64,000 nt of DNA from Azospirillum brasilense (GTDB lineage Bacteria; Pseudomonadota; Alphaproteobacteria; Azospirillales; Azospirillaceae): positions 22,625 to 86,624 of the forward strand of contig NZ_VITI01000019.1 of assembly GCF_007827795.1 (NCBI RefSeq), read 5' to 3'. A program made the translations under genes and the position numbers. The notes beneath the pieces are model-generated. The model was not told the DNA's origin. It ran no database searches and worked only from the letters and a program-made list of their open reading frames with translations. Numbering within the stretch: position 1 is the stretch's first letter; each line of letters starts with the position of its first letter. Positions 1 through 9,841 of this stretch are shown one piece after another.

Positions 1-249
1 CAAATATAGGGGGATTTTATCCATATGGATTACCACTTTTCTTGATTGGAGCAAGCGCTTTTCTGAGGCTGTGAGACTTTTCAAGGACTTCCGTCGAAGG
101 TCGTAGCGACCGGACCGGCATAGGCGGGAGGGAGCGGAGCCTGAACGGCGGCGTCCGCAAGCCTTAAGCCGCGGCGGCAGGGCGTTAACAGGCCGTCCCG
201 CCGGGCGGAGTACATCCTTTGCGGGACCCGGTGCGCCGGGCGTAACCCG

Positions 250-504
250 TCACGCGGCGCGCGGCAGTCGGCCCGCGGCGCGGTCCATGCGGTCGGCGCG
301 CTCCAGCGCCTGGGCGACCAGATCGTCGAACAGGTCGTTGACCAAAGCGGACAGGCGCACCGGTGCACCGCCAAGCTGCGGCCCTTCCATGAGCAGGGTG
401 CCTTCCTCGCCGGGGCCGACCACGTGCCAGCCCTTCGCCGTCATCTCGGCGACGCGGGTCTTGGCGATGAAGGCGCGGACATGGTCCATGGCGAAGTCGC
501 TCAT
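250..504 (-). CDS. Hypothetical protein, 84 aa
   Basis: Small acidic protein that I do not assign to a named family. It begins MSDFAMDHVRAF and has no signal peptide or membrane segment. The middle (about residues 20-45) reads like a short beta-rich stretch with G and P turns, and residues 50-75 look helical and amphipathic. A start further upstream is possible in this frame, but the extra residues are Arg/Pro-rich and untypical, so the ATG at 504 is preferred. It is divergent from fumC, with 211 bases between the two starts. Function unknown. Confidence 0.6.
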   Translation of the reverse strand: MSDFAMDHVRAFIAKTRVAEMTAKGWHVVGPGEEGTLLMEGPQLGGAPVRLSALVNDLFDDLVAQALERADRMDRAAGRLPRAA

Positions 505-611
505 TCGAATCTCCCAGGGCTGGAGAGGGGCAGCGGAAGAGGGGCAGCGGGGCCGGTCACGCCGAAACGGTAACGCAGGAAATGGAACGCAACAAGAACA
601 AATTCGGCCGC

Positions 612-652
612 CCCCTTGCCCAAAGGGGATTTCGCGTTGATTCCCCTTGCCC
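612..652 (+). promoter_or_regulatory. Mutually exclusive hairpin segments upstream of fumC
   Basis: The 10-mer CCCCTTGCCC occurs at 612-621 and again at 643-652. Between them, AAGGGG at 623-628 can pair with CCCCTT of either copy, so two alternative hairpins compete. The segment lies 64 bases before the fumC ATG. This may be a leader structure or only a GC-rich coincidence. No protein-binding motif was recognised. Confidence 0.3.
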
Positions 653-715
653 GGCGGGCGATTCGGGAAAAAATTCGCTGACCGGAAGAATGTTCGAACC
701 GACGAGGACCTGACC

Positions 716-2116
716 ATGACCGGCAAGACCGGGATGCGCACCGAGACCGACAGCTTCGGACCGATCGAGGTTGCCGCCGACCGTTACTGGGGCGCCCAGA
801 CGCAGCGCTCGCTGCGCAACTTCCGCATCGGCGGGGAGCGCATGCCGCCGGCGCTGGTGCGCGCCCTGGGCATCCAGAAGAAGGCGTCGGCGCTCGCCAA
901 CATGGCGCTGGAGGTGCTCGACCCCCGGCTGGGCCGCGCCATCGTCGAGGCGGCGGAGGAGGTGATCGACGGCACGCTCGCCGATCATTTCCCTCTGGTG
1001 GTCTGGCAGACCGGCTCCGGCACCCAGACGAACATGAACGCGAACGAGGTCATCTCCAACCGCGCCATCGAGGCGCTGGGCGGCGAGATGGGGTCGAAGA
1101 AGCCGGTCCATCCCAACGACCACGTCAACATGGGTCAGTCGTCCAACGACAGCTTCCCCACCGCCATGCACATCGCCGCGGCCGAGCAGATCCACCACGA
1201 GCTTCTGCCGGCGCTGGAGCACCTGCACGCGGCGCTGGCCGCGAAGGCGGCGGAGTTCGCCGACATCGTGAAGATCGGGCGCACCCATCTTCAGGACGCC
1301 ACGCCGCTGACCCTGGGGCAGGAGTTCTCCGGCTACGCCACCCAGATCGCCTACGGGATCGAGCGGGTGAAGGCGTCGCTGCCGCAGCTCTACCGGCTGG
1401 CCCAGGGCGGCACGGCGGTGGGCACCGGGCTGAACGCCAAGACCGGCTTCGCCGAAGCCTTCGCGGCGGAGGTGGCCTCCATCACCGGGCTGCCCTTCGT
1501 CACGGCGGAGAACAAGTTCGAGGCGCTGGCCACCCACGACGCGCTGGTGGACGCCCACGGCAGCCTGAACACGCTGGCGGTGTCGCTGATGAAGATCGCC
1601 AACGACATCCGTCTGCTCGGCTCTGGCCCGCGCTGCGGCATCGGCGAGATTTCCCTGCCCGAGAACGAGCCCGGCTCCTCCATCATGCCCGGCAAGGTGA
1701 ACCCCACCCAGTCGGAGGCGATGACCATGGTCTGCGCCCAGGTGATGGGCAACCAGACCACCGTCAGCATCGCCGGCGCCACCGGTCATTTCGAGCTGAA
1801 CGTTTTCAAGCCGGTGATCGCCTACAACGTGCTCCAATCGATCCGGCTGCTGGCCGACGCCTGCAACAGCTTCACCGACAACGCCGTGGTCGGGATCGAG
1901 GCCAACCGCGAGCGCATCGGCCAGTTGCTGAACGAAAGCCTGATGCTGGTCACCGCGCTGAACCCGCACATCGGCTACGACAACGCGGCGAAGATCGCCA
2001 AGAAGGCCCACAAGGAGGGAACGACCCTGAAACAGGCCGGCGTGGCGCTGGGCCTGCTGACCGAGGAGCAGTTCGATCAGTGGGTCAAGCCGGACACCAT
2101 GGTGAAGCCCCGGTGA
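716..2116 (+). CDS. fumC: Fumarate hydratase, class II
   Basis: Catalyses reversible hydration of fumarate to L-malate in the TCA cycle (cytosolic, iron-independent homotetramer). The 466-aa length matches the family. Visible signatures are SGSGTQTNMN near residue 100, GRTHLQDATPL near 187-197 and the fumarase/aspartase signature GSSIMPGKVN near 320. The ATG at 716 is chosen because the protein then begins MTGKTGMRTETDSFG in register with known FumC and a GAGG lies just upstream. An in-frame earlier start would add 23 unlikely residues. The ribbon-helix-helix gene starts 19 bases after the stop, an arrangement common in alphaproteobacteria. Confidence 0.97.
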   Translation: MTGKTGMRTETDSFGPIEVAADRYWGAQTQRSLRNFRIGGERMPPALVRALGIQKKASALANMALEVLDPRLGRAIVEAAEEVIDGTLADHFPLVVWQTGSGTQTNMNANEVISNRAIEALGGEMGSKKPVHPNDHVNMGQSSNDSFPTAMHIAAAEQIHHELLPALEHLHAALAAKAAEFADIVKIGRTHLQDATPLTLGQEFSGYATQIAYGIERVKASLPQLYRLAQGGTAVGTGLNAKTGFAEAFAAEVASITGLPFVTAENKFEALATHDALVDAHGSLNTLAVSLMKIANDIRLLGSGPRCGIGEISLPENEPGSSIMPGKVNPTQSEAMTMVCAQVMGNQTTVSIAGATGHFELNVFKPVIAYNVLQSIRLLADACNSFTDNAVVGIEANRERIGQLLNESLMLVTALNPHIGYDNAAKIAKKAHKEGTTLKQAGVALGLLTEEQFDQWVKPDTMVKPR

Positions 2117-2135
2117 CCGGGGCCGTGCGCCGTCC

Positions 2136-2339
2136 ATGAAGAAGCGCTCCGTCCTCATCGCCGGGCACCCGACCAGCGTCTCCCTGGAAGAGGAATTCTG
2201 GGAGGCGCTGAAGGGCCTTGCGCAGGCGCGGGGCATGTCGGTCAACGCGCTGATCGAGGAGATCGATTCGACCCGCAGCGGCAACCTGTCGAGCGCGATC
2301 CGGGTCCATGTCCTGAACGCGGTGCAGGGGCGGGGGTAG
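2136..2339 (+). CDS. Ribbon-helix-helix domain protein (RHH_4 type)
   Basis: A 67-aa protein with a short N-terminal strand (KRSVLIAGHPTSVSLEEEFW) followed by two helices. It matches the RHH_4 family of small putative DNA-binding proteins typical of Alphaproteobacteria. The central 'GMSVNALIEEID' is the usual helix-turn-helix of MetJ/Arc-like folds. It follows fumC by 19 bases and is probably cotranscribed. The DNA target is unknown, and no toxin partner is adjacent, so it is probably not an antitoxin. Confidence 0.85.
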   Translation: MKKRSVLIAGHPTSVSLEEEFWEALKGLAQARGMSVNALIEEIDSTRSGNLSSAIRVHVLNAVQGRG

Positions 2340-2420
2340 GGGCTTCCTGCCCCGCCGGGGGCCGCTGGACAGGCGGCGGGAGGACGGTTACACCCTTGCG
2401 CCGGACCGTCCCCTTCCTCC

Positions 2421-3152
2421 GTGCCAGAGTGTCCGCCCGTGACGCCCGACATCACCATCCTCGATATCCTCGCCTTCCTGTGGTTCCTGGCCTGCTGGGC
2501 GGGCTTCACGCTGATCCAGGACCACATGCTGGGCGGGCGCATGGTGGTCAACCAGCATCTGAAGAAGGCGCGCCGTCATTGGATGGAGCGGATGCTGGAG
2601 CGTGACAACCGCATTATGGATTCGCAGCTCATCGGCCACACGATGCAGAGCTGCACCTTCTTCGCCAGCACGAACATGCTGGTTCTCGCCGGTCTGGTCG
2701 GCGCCTTCGGCGCGGTGGAGAGCGCCCACAAGCTGGTCGGCACGCTGTCCTTCACGGTGCAGACGACGAGGGAGTTCTTCGAGTTGAAGATGCTGCTTCT
2801 CGTGGCGATCTTCACTTTCGGCTTCTTCAAATTCACCTGGGCGCTGCGCCAGTACAATTACTGCTGCGCCCTGATCGGCTCCGCCCCGCTGCCCCCGGTG
2901 CCGGCGGAGGAGAAGACGGCGATGGCCGACAGCATCGCCGCCGCCATGACGCTGGCCGTCAAGGCGCTGAACGGCGGCATGCGCGCCTATTACTTCGCCA
3001 TGGCGGCGCTGGCCTGGATGCTCGGCCCCTGGTTCTTCATGGTGTCCACCGCGGCGGTCATCGTCGTCCTGACCCGCCGGCAGGGCTTCTCGGCGACGGA
3101 AAAGGTCATCCGCGTACAGGTGGATGCGCTGGAGAGACGTGAGCGGCGATGA
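2421..3152 (+). CDS. DUF599 family membrane protein
   Basis: A protein of about 240 aa with the DUF599 arrangement. A first membrane segment at about residues 12-32 (LAFLWFLACWAGFTLIQ) is followed by a cytoplasmic-looking basic stretch with WMERMLERDNRIMDSQL. Further hydrophobic segments lie near residues 75-95, 120-140 and 195-215. The start is a GTG at 2421. Another GTG at 2439 (VTPDITILD) is an equally good candidate. Family function is unknown. It lies downstream of the RHH gene on the same strand. Confidence 0.85.
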   Translation: MPECPPVTPDITILDILAFLWFLACWAGFTLIQDHMLGGRMVVNQHLKKARRHWMERMLERDNRIMDSQLIGHTMQSCTFFASTNMLVLAGLVGAFGAVESAHKLVGTLSFTVQTTREFFELKMLLLVAIFTFGFFKFTWALRQYNYCCALIGSAPLPPVPAEEKTAMADSIAAAMTLAVKALNGGMRAYYFAMAALAWMLGPWFFMVSTAAVIVVLTRRQGFSATEKVIRVQVDALERRERR

Positions 3153-3212
3153 TGCACGTTTTTGGCGATAAATATGTTAAAATGTTCTAAATCTGCGACG
3201 TTATGGCCAATA

Positions 3213-3275
3213 CGCTGCAGCGCAAATTAATGCTTTTGTCATAGCCGCCTGATGAACGCGTGCGCTGCAGCACGC
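3213..3275. repeat. Two GCTGCAGC palindromic elements before a small ORF
   Basis: CGCTGCAGCG (3213-3222) is a perfect 10-base palindrome. CGCTGCAGC recurs 50 bases later inside the arms GCGTGC...GCACGC (3258-3275). Both sit in an otherwise AT-rich gap before the 58-aa gene. They could be a paired operator or a hairpin in its leader. I know of no regulator with this exact site. Confidence 0.3.
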
Positions 3276-3295
3276 CATGCTCAAGGGGGTTGGCC

Positions 3296-3472
3296 ATGGA
3301 CATCGACACGGCGGTATCGGTCTTGAATTCGCTGGACGAGGCGGAACGGCTTCTGTCGGAGGTCCGGCTGCATCCGGGGGCCTGCGGCGCCGCCAAGGAG
3401 TTCATGGACCGCAACCGCGAGCTGCTCGCTCAGGCACGCCACTGCATCGACGCGGCGCACGAGCTGGCCTAA
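3296..3472 (+). CDS. Small hypothetical protein, 58 aa
   Basis: An ATG at 3296 is preceded by AAGGGGG at good spacing. The product is a soluble helical protein with a conserved-looking middle, LNSLDEAERLLSEVR, and a single C-terminal Cys near residue 51. It has no signal peptide or membrane segment. It is convergent with the EAL-domain gene. No family is recognised. Codon usage fits the genome, so it is probably real. Confidence 0.55.
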   Translation: MDIDTAVSVLNSLDEAERLLSEVRLHPGACGAAKEFMDRNRELLAQARHCIDAAHELA

Positions 3473-3540
3473 GCCGATCTTCGACAGCCGCTCTCTGACA
3501 CGACCCGGTTGACGTCCGGACGCGCGGAACCCGCCGCGCG

Positions 3541-5301
3541 TCAGCCTTTCCGGAGAACCTTGCCGCCTGTGCCGGCCATTTTCGCCCAGTCCTTCGCGAA
3601 ATAGGCGAAGTCGCGGGACGGGCGGCTGTAGAGGTAGCCCTGGGCCAGCGACACCCCCAGCTCCGTCAGGAGCTGCGCGTGCTCCGGCCCTTCCACCTGC
3701 TCCCCGATCAGCCCGAGTCCCAACTGGCGGCACACGTCCACCATGGACCGCAGCATCGCCATGTCGCGCCCGTTGTTCACGGCGCCCCGGACGAAGTGCC
3801 CGTCGATCTTCGCGAAGTCGGCCTGGATGCCGTAGAGCGACTGGAAGGAGGTCGATCCGGCCCCGACATCGTCCAGGCAGATGCGGAACCCGGCGGCGCG
3901 GAGTTTTTGCAAAACCTCGTTCAGCTTGGCGATGTCGGTGACGACGACGGTCTCGGTCACCTCGATCAGCAGCTTGCGGGCAAGCTCGCCATAGGGCTCG
4001 GTCACCGCCAGGAACTGGCGCAGGAAGATCGGGCTCATCAAGGTCTTGGCGGACAGGTTGATCGCCACGTCCGGCAGGGTCGGCTCCTTGCGGTGGGCGC
4101 TCATTGTGTCCAGCACCGACTGCGTCAGCAGCAGGTCGAAGTCGTAGATCAGCCCGACATCCTCGGCGAAGGTGATGAAGTCCGCCGGGGACAGCGTGCC
4201 CTCCACCCGCGTCAGCGCTTCGAGATGATGGACGGTCCGCGTTCCGATATCGACGATGGGCTGGTAGACCACGAAGAAGTCGCGCTTCTCGATGGTCGCG
4301 CGCAGCCGCCCGATGCGGTCCACCGCGTCGGACAGCATCCGCTTGGCGCCGTCCTCCAGGCTGGAGATGGTGAACTCGCCGCCCTGGGCCGAGGCGAAGG
4401 CCTGCACCGTGTAGACCAGCGCGCGTGCCGCGTCGGCCGGGTCCAGCCGTTCGTCCGAGACGTCCAGCGACCAGGTGCGGATGCCGCCGGGCAGTTCGCC
4501 GCCGGCGCTCTGGATGATCTGGGTGATGTGGGCCTGCACCTCCTGCCCGTCGATGTCGGAGGCGTGGACGACGCCGTAGCGGTCGGTGGCCAGCTGCCCG
4601 GCGCTGTCGCCGTTGGCGGAGATCGCCCGCAGATAGGCCTCGATCCCCTGCATCACCTCGCTCGCCGCCCCTTCGGGCAGGGCGTCCACCATCGACTGCA
4701 GGCCGTCGATCAGCAGCAGGGTCAGGGCGTTGTCCAGCCCCTTCTCCCGCGCCTTGATGATGCGGTCCTCCAGGATGTGGCTGAAGGCGTTGCCGTCCAG
4801 AAGCTGGCCCGCCGCGGCCAGCGCCTCGTTCGTGTTGCGCGGGCCGGAGGCCAGCAGGACCGTCAGGAACAGCGATCCGGGGCAGGAGTCGAGACGGCAG
4901 CCGCCGAGCAGCGCCGGAAAGCGGTTGCCGTCGCAGCCCTGGAAGACGACGCGCGCCGGCTTGATGCGGCCCTTGTCCTGGATGCGCTTGAAGAGGACGT
5001 TGACGTATTTGCGGTCGTTCGGCGCCACGACGTCGAGCAGGCTGGTGCCGACCAGTCCGGCCACGTCGCCTTCGGTCAGGCGGCAGCGCGCGCCCGCGCT
5101 GAACAGGATGTTTCCCCGCGCATCCGTCTCGATCAGCAGATCCGCGGCAGCGAAGGCAAAGCCGACGAAGCGGTCACGCTCGCGGTGCGACGGGCGTCGG
5201 ACCTGCGCGTTGGTCTGCGGCACCGGGCGTCTGATCGAGTCATGCGCAAGCTGCATCGGCAATAGCCCGAAATTGAGAAAAAGTTTATCGAATTGCGTCA
5301 T
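3541..5301 (-). CDS. PAS and EAL domain protein, probable c-di-GMP phosphodiesterase
   Basis: Probably hydrolyses cyclic di-GMP. The N-terminal third is PAS-like (about residues 45-130, DLLIETDARGNILF). A middle region of about 200 aa has no GGDEF motif. The C-terminal EAL domain covers about residues 330-575. The expected catalytic elements are all present: HLEALTR, INLSAK, IEVTET, LDDVGAGS, AKIDG, GEQVEG and AQGYLYSRP. It should therefore be active, with the usual DDFG reading DDVG. No transmembrane segment is seen, so it is cytoplasmic. A second in-frame Met (MQLAHD) 15 residues in is an alternative start. It is transcribed alone. Confidence 0.9.
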   Translation of the reverse strand: MTQFDKLFLNFGLLPMQLAHDSIRRPVPQTNAQVRRPSHRERDRFVGFAFAAADLLIETDARGNILFSAGARCRLTEGDVAGLVGTSLLDVVAPNDRKYVNVLFKRIQDKGRIKPARVVFQGCDGNRFPALLGGCRLDSCPGSLFLTVLLASGPRNTNEALAAAGQLLDGNAFSHILEDRIIKAREKGLDNALTLLLIDGLQSMVDALPEGAASEVMQGIEAYLRAISANGDSAGQLATDRYGVVHASDIDGQEVQAHITQIIQSAGGELPGGIRTWSLDVSDERLDPADAARALVYTVQAFASAQGGEFTISSLEDGAKRMLSDAVDRIGRLRATIEKRDFFVVYQPIVDIGTRTVHHLEALTRVEGTLSPADFITFAEDVGLIYDFDLLLTQSVLDTMSAHRKEPTLPDVAINLSAKTLMSPIFLRQFLAVTEPYGELARKLLIEVTETVVVTDIAKLNEVLQKLRAAGFRICLDDVGAGSTSFQSLYGIQADFAKIDGHFVRGAVNNGRDMAMLRSMVDVCRQLGLGLIGEQVEGPEHAQLLTELGVSLAQGYLYSRPSRDFAYFAKDWAKMAGTGGKVLRKG

Positions 5302-5452
5302 TCATTCAACGGAGACTAGCCGTGTTCCCGTTCTGAAAAAAGCGGCAAGATTCATCCCGGCGTTCCGAACAAACTATCGGAACATAGAATTTTCAATGAT
5401 TTAAAGGAAAACATGGTTTTGAGCCGCGCCGGATTACCGCACCCGACGCGAG

Positions 5453-5497
5453 AAAAAATGAACGGCGGGCCGTTCCGGAACAGGAAACGGCCCGCCG
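5453..5497 (-). terminator. Rho-independent terminator of purEK
   Basis: Perfect 12-base inverted repeat, cggcgggccgtt (5463-5474) and aacggcccgccg (5486-5497), with an 11-base loop. A six-base A run at 5453-5458 reads as the T-tract on the minus strand. It lies 33 bases past the purK stop. Confidence 0.85.
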
Positions 5498-5529
5498 CGG
5501 CGATCGAACAGGGGGGATCGACCGGACGG

Positions 5530-6612
5530 TCAGGAGCGGGGACGGAGCCGGGTCACATGGCCCATCTTGCGGCCGGGACGGGACTCCGCCTTGCCGTAGA
5601 GGTGCAGGCGGGCGCCGGGTTCGGCCATCAGGTCCGGCCAACGATCCGCGTCGGCGCCGATCAGGTTCTCCATCTCGGCGTCCGCCACCCGCTCCACCGA
5701 GCCCAGCGGCAGGCCGCAGACGGCGCGGACGAGCTGCTCGAACTGGCAGGAATGGCAGGCGTCCATGGTCCAGTGACCGGAATTGTGCGGGCGCGGAGCC
5801 ATTTCGTTGACCAGCACGCCGCCGTCCGGAGTCACGAACATCTCCACCGCCAGCACGCCGACGAGGTCCAGCGCCTCGGCGATGCGGCGGGCGACCCGTT
5901 CGGCCTCCGCCGCCGTCTCCGCCGGAACGCGGGCCGGGGCGATGGTCTTGTCGAGGATGCCGTCCTTGTGCCGGTTCTCCACGGCGGGGTAGGCGGCCAT
6001 GCTGCCGTCCAACCCGCGGGCGACGATCACCGAGACCTCGCAGGTGAAGGAGACGAAGCCCTCCACGATGCCGGCGTCGGAGCGGATGGCCGCCCAGGCC
6101 TCCGCCGGGTCGCTGCCCGGCTCGATCCGCGCCTGCCCCTTGCCGTCATAGCCGAGGCGGGTGGATTTCAGGATGCAGCGCGGCCCGATCTCCGCCACCG
6201 CCTTCGCCACCTCGTCGGCGCTGCGGGCGGCGCGCCAGGGGGCGGTGCCGATGCCCAGCGCGTTGACGAAGGACTTCTCCTCCACCCGGTCCTGGGCGAC
6301 CGACAGAACCTTGCCGCCGGGATGGACGGGGGTGAAGCGGCCGAGATGCTCGACCACGGCGACCGGGACGTTCTCCCATTCCAGCGTCACCACGTCGACG
6401 GAGCGGGCGAAGGCCTCCAGCGCGTCGAGGTCGTCCCAGCCGGCGGAGGTGAAGGCTGCCGAAACCTGGGCGCAGGGGCTGCCCTCCGATCCCGGCGCAT
6501 AGACGTGCGTCTTGTAGCCCAGGCGGGCGGCGGCGAGCGCGGTCATGCGGCCGAGCTGGCCGTCGCCCAGCATGCCGATGGTCGAGCCGGGCGGAAGGAT
6601 GCGGTGGGCCAT
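5530..6612 (-). CDS. purK: N5-carboxyaminoimidazole ribonucleotide synthase
   Basis: ATP-grasp enzyme of de novo purine synthesis that carboxylates AIR with bicarbonate and ATP to N5-CAIR, which PurE then rearranges. The 360 aa match the family. The N-terminal nucleotide-binding loop reads GMLGDGQLGRM (about residues 13-23). ATP-grasp elements include CILKSTRLGYDGKGQ and the late EMAPRPHNSGHWT motif. It starts three bases after the purE stop on the same strand, so the two are cotranscribed as purEK and end at the strong terminator downstream. Confidence 0.96.
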   Translation of the reverse strand: MAHRILPPGSTIGMLGDGQLGRMTALAAARLGYKTHVYAPGSEGSPCAQVSAAFTSAGWDDLDALEAFARSVDVVTLEWENVPVAVVEHLGRFTPVHPGGKVLSVAQDRVEEKSFVNALGIGTAPWRAARSADEVAKAVAEIGPRCILKSTRLGYDGKGQARIEPGSDPAEAWAAIRSDAGIVEGFVSFTCEVSVIVARGLDGSMAAYPAVENRHKDGILDKTIAPARVPAETAAEAERVARRIAEALDLVGVLAVEMFVTPDGGVLVNEMAPRPHNSGHWTMDACHSCQFEQLVRAVCGLPLGSVERVADAEMENLIGADADRWPDLMAEPGARLHLYGKAESRPGRKMGHVTRLRPRS

Positions 6613-6615
6613 GGT

Positions 6616-7137
6616 TCAGGCGGGCTCGTCGACGGGGGCTTCGGCAACGGCGGCGGTCTGGCGGGCGCGCCAGGCGTCCAACGCCTCGGCCACCTGCGGG
6701 TCCATCAGGGCGATGACCGAACCGGCGAGCAATGCGGCGTTGATGGCGCCGGCCTTGCCGATGGCCAGCGTGCCCACCGGAACGCCGCCGGGCATCTGGA
6801 CGATCGACAGCAGGCTGTCCATGCCCTTCAGCGCGTGGCTTTCCACCGGGACGCCGAAGACGGGCAGGGGGGTCATCGAGGCGGCCATGCCCGGCAGGTG
6901 GGCGGCCCCGCCGGCCCCGGCGATGACCACCTTCAGGCCGCGGTCGCGGGCGGTGGTGGCGTACTCGACCAGGCGCTGCGGGGTGCGGTGGGCGGAGACG
7001 ATCCGGACCTCGTGCGGCACACCGAGCGCGGTCAGCGTCTCGGCGGCGTGCTTCATGGTGGTCCAGTCCGACTGGCTGCCCATGATGATGCCGACCAGCG
7101 GCTTGCGGTCGGTGGTGGCGGCGATGGATGCGGACAC
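6616..7137 (-). CDS. purE: N5-CAIR mutase
   Basis: Class I PurE converts N5-CAIR to CAIR in purine biosynthesis. At 173 aa it has the normal size. The substrate loop MGSQSDW is at residues 19-25, and SAHRTP with the catalytic His50 is at 48-53. The glycine-rich loop GAGGAAHLPGM and the later HALKGMDSLLSIVQMPGG and TLAIGKAGAINAAL segments are all intact. It is first gene of the purE-purK pair. The C-terminal tail after about residue 158 is an Ala/Asp/Glu-rich extension typical of alphaproteobacterial versions. Confidence 0.96.
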   Translation of the reverse strand: MSASIAATTDRKPLVGIIMGSQSDWTTMKHAAETLTALGVPHEVRIVSAHRTPQRLVEYATTARDRGLKVVIAGAGGAAHLPGMAASMTPLPVFGVPVESHALKGMDSLLSIVQMPGGVPVGTLAIGKAGAINAALLAGSVIALMDPQVAEALDAWRARQTAAVAEAPVDEPA

Positions 7138-7264
7138 GGCGCGCGCTTTCCTCTAGGTCCGGAAAGCGGCGCATTATAGAAAGCGCGCGCACGGAGTCCA
7201 GCGCCACGCGATGCGCCGGGCCGTGTTCCCCGCCGAAAAGCGGCGTCAGGCCCAAAAGGCGGCG

Positions 7265-7465
7265 TCAGGCGATGATGTCGGGGAGCATGCGGCTTTCCAG
7301 AACCATGATCTGGTCCTTGAGCGCGAGCTTGCGCTTCTTCAGACGTTGCATCTGAAGCTGGTCGAACGGCGCACGTTCGTGCAGTCGGGCGATCACGTCG
7401 TCGAGGTCGCGATGCTCACTGCGAAGCGTGGCCAGTTTTTCCTTCAGCATCTCTTGTTCGTTCAT
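7265..7465 (-). CDS. YdcH family protein (DUF465)
   Basis: A 66-aa, all-helical, charged protein matching the YdcH/DUF465 family, with the typical HRDLDDVIARL and LKKRKLALKDQI segments, predicted as a coiled-coil hairpin. The ATG at 7465 gives the standard family length. Upstream in-frame DNA belongs to the phosphofructokinase on the other strand. It is divergent from pfk and upstream of purE. Biochemical function is unknown. Confidence 0.88.
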   Translation of the reverse strand: MNEQEMLKEKLATLRSEHRDLDDVIARLHERAPFDQLQMQRLKKRKLALKDQIMVLESRMLPDIIA

Positions 7466-7666
7466 ACGCGCGGGGCCCGCTGGCTGAGCGGCGGGGACTA
7501 TACCAGATTTCCGGCGCAACGGCAGTGCGAAACCACGCATTCTTCGCAGGGTTATAATCCGGTCGCCGGAATGTAATATACTCGGAGGACCAGAACCATT
7601 GCGGTGGAGCAACGTTCTGGTATGACTACCTTTCGCAGCGGTTCCAGACGACACGGGACAGTCTCC

Positions 7667-8752
<1,086 letters not shown>

Positions 8753-8781
8753 GCGGGGCTTGTGGGGAGGCAGGCACGGCG

Positions 8782-9240
8782 ATGTCGGAAAACCCGCTCT
8801 GGGACTTCTCGCTCGCCGTCTACGGACGGCCCGGCGTGTCCGCTGCCTGCCTCGATCTTCAGGACCGGCTCGGCCAGGACGTGAACGTCCTGCTGTTCGC
8901 CGCCTGGGCGGGTATGGCCTGCAAAGCCGACCTGCCGGCGGACGAGCTGGCGCTGATCGACTCCGCGGTCGCTCCCTGGCGGGCCGAGGTGGTTCGCCCG
9001 TTGCGCGCCGTCCGCCGCCGGGCGAAGGGGGAGGATGACGCCCTCTACCGGCGCCTGAAGGCGGCGGAGCTGGAGGCGGAGCGCGTCCAGCAGGATCGCC
9101 TTTTCGCCCTGTCCGGACTCACGCCCGCGCCGGGTGGCGGCGTCACACTGGCGGCGGCCAACCTCTACCGGCTGGTGCCGGAGGGGGACCCGGCGGTGAT
9201 GACGTTGCTGGCGGCGCTCGGCACGCCGCCCGAGCCCTGA
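8782..9240 (+). CDS. TIGR02444 family protein
   Basis: A 152-aa cytoplasmic protein recognised by its N-terminal pattern NPLWDFSLAVYGRPGV and the following LQDRLGQDVNVLLFAAW. This is the hallmark of the TIGR02444/DUF2390 family of unknown function. It starts 29 bases after the phosphofructokinase stop and is followed 13 bases later by an acetyltransferase, so the three probably form one transcript. Confidence 0.88.
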   Translation: MSENPLWDFSLAVYGRPGVSAACLDLQDRLGQDVNVLLFAAWAGMACKADLPADELALIDSAVAPWRAEVVRPLRAVRRRAKGEDDALYRRLKAAELEAERVQQDRLFALSGLTPAPGGGVTLAAANLYRLVPEGDPAVMTLLAALGTPPEP

Positions 9241-9253
9241 CGGCACCGGTGCG

Positions 9254-9841
9254 ATGACGACTCCGGCCATCCTCACCTCCTCCCGGCTGATCCTGCGCCC
9301 TTGGCGTGACGGGGATGGCGATGCCTTTCACGCGCTGTCGCAGAATCCCATGGTGATGGAGCATTTGCTGCCGCTTCCCGACCGGACGGCCAGCGACGCG
9401 GTGATCCGGCGCATCGGCGAGCATTTCGACCGGCACGGCTTCGGCTTCTGGGCGGTGGAGCGGCCCGGACGCAGTCCCTTCATCGGTTTCGTCGGGCTGG
9501 CCCGCGTGACGTGGGAGGCGCCCTTCGCCCCGGCCGTGGAGGTGGGGTGGCGGCTCCACCCCGACCATTGGGGGCAGGGGCTGGCGACCGAGGCCGCCGG
9601 GCTGGCGCTGGCCCACGGATTCGGTGCGGTCGGTCTGGACGAGATCGTGGCCTTCACCGTGCCGGCGAACCAACGGTCGCAGCGGGTCATGGAGCGGCTG
9701 GGGATGGAACGCGACGCGGTGGGCGACTTCGACCACCCCCGCGTTCCCGACGGTCACCGCCTGAAGCGGCATATCCTCTACCGGATCGGGCGTGACCGCT
9801 TCCAGGCGAGGATAGAAGCGGGAGTCAGCGGACCAGGATGA
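9254..9841 (+). CDS. GNAT family N-acetyltransferase (RimJ/RimL-like)
   Basis: Transfers acetyl from acetyl-CoA to an unknown amine. The 195 aa show the Acetyltransf_3 layout. It starts ILTSSRLILRPWRDGD, the acetyl-CoA binding motif A reads HPDHWGQGLATEA (about residues 98-110), and the C-terminal FTVPANQRSQRVMERLGM follows. RimL-like members act on protein N-termini or small amines, and nothing here narrows the substrate. The 3' end overlaps the convergent secreted-protein gene by 17 bases. Confidence 0.9.
   Translation: MTTPAILTSSRLILRPWRDGDGDAFHALSQNPMVMEHLLPLPDRTASDAVIRRIGEHFDRHGFGFWAVERPGRSPFIGFVGLARVTWEAPFAPAVEVGWRLHPDHWGQGLATEAAGLALAHGFGAVGLDEIVAFTVPANQRSQRVMERLGMERDAVGDFDHPRVPDGHRLKRHILYRIGRDRFQARIEAGVSGPG

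Noticed and set aside
40..56. Fnr-like half site TTGAT near the left edge
   Set aside because: The second half is GCAAG, not ATCAA, and no gene start is nearby.
81..374. Small minus-strand frame at the left edge
   Set aside because: The translation is Arg/Pro/Trp-rich and overlaps the 84-aa gene in another frame. No family or ribosome site supports it.
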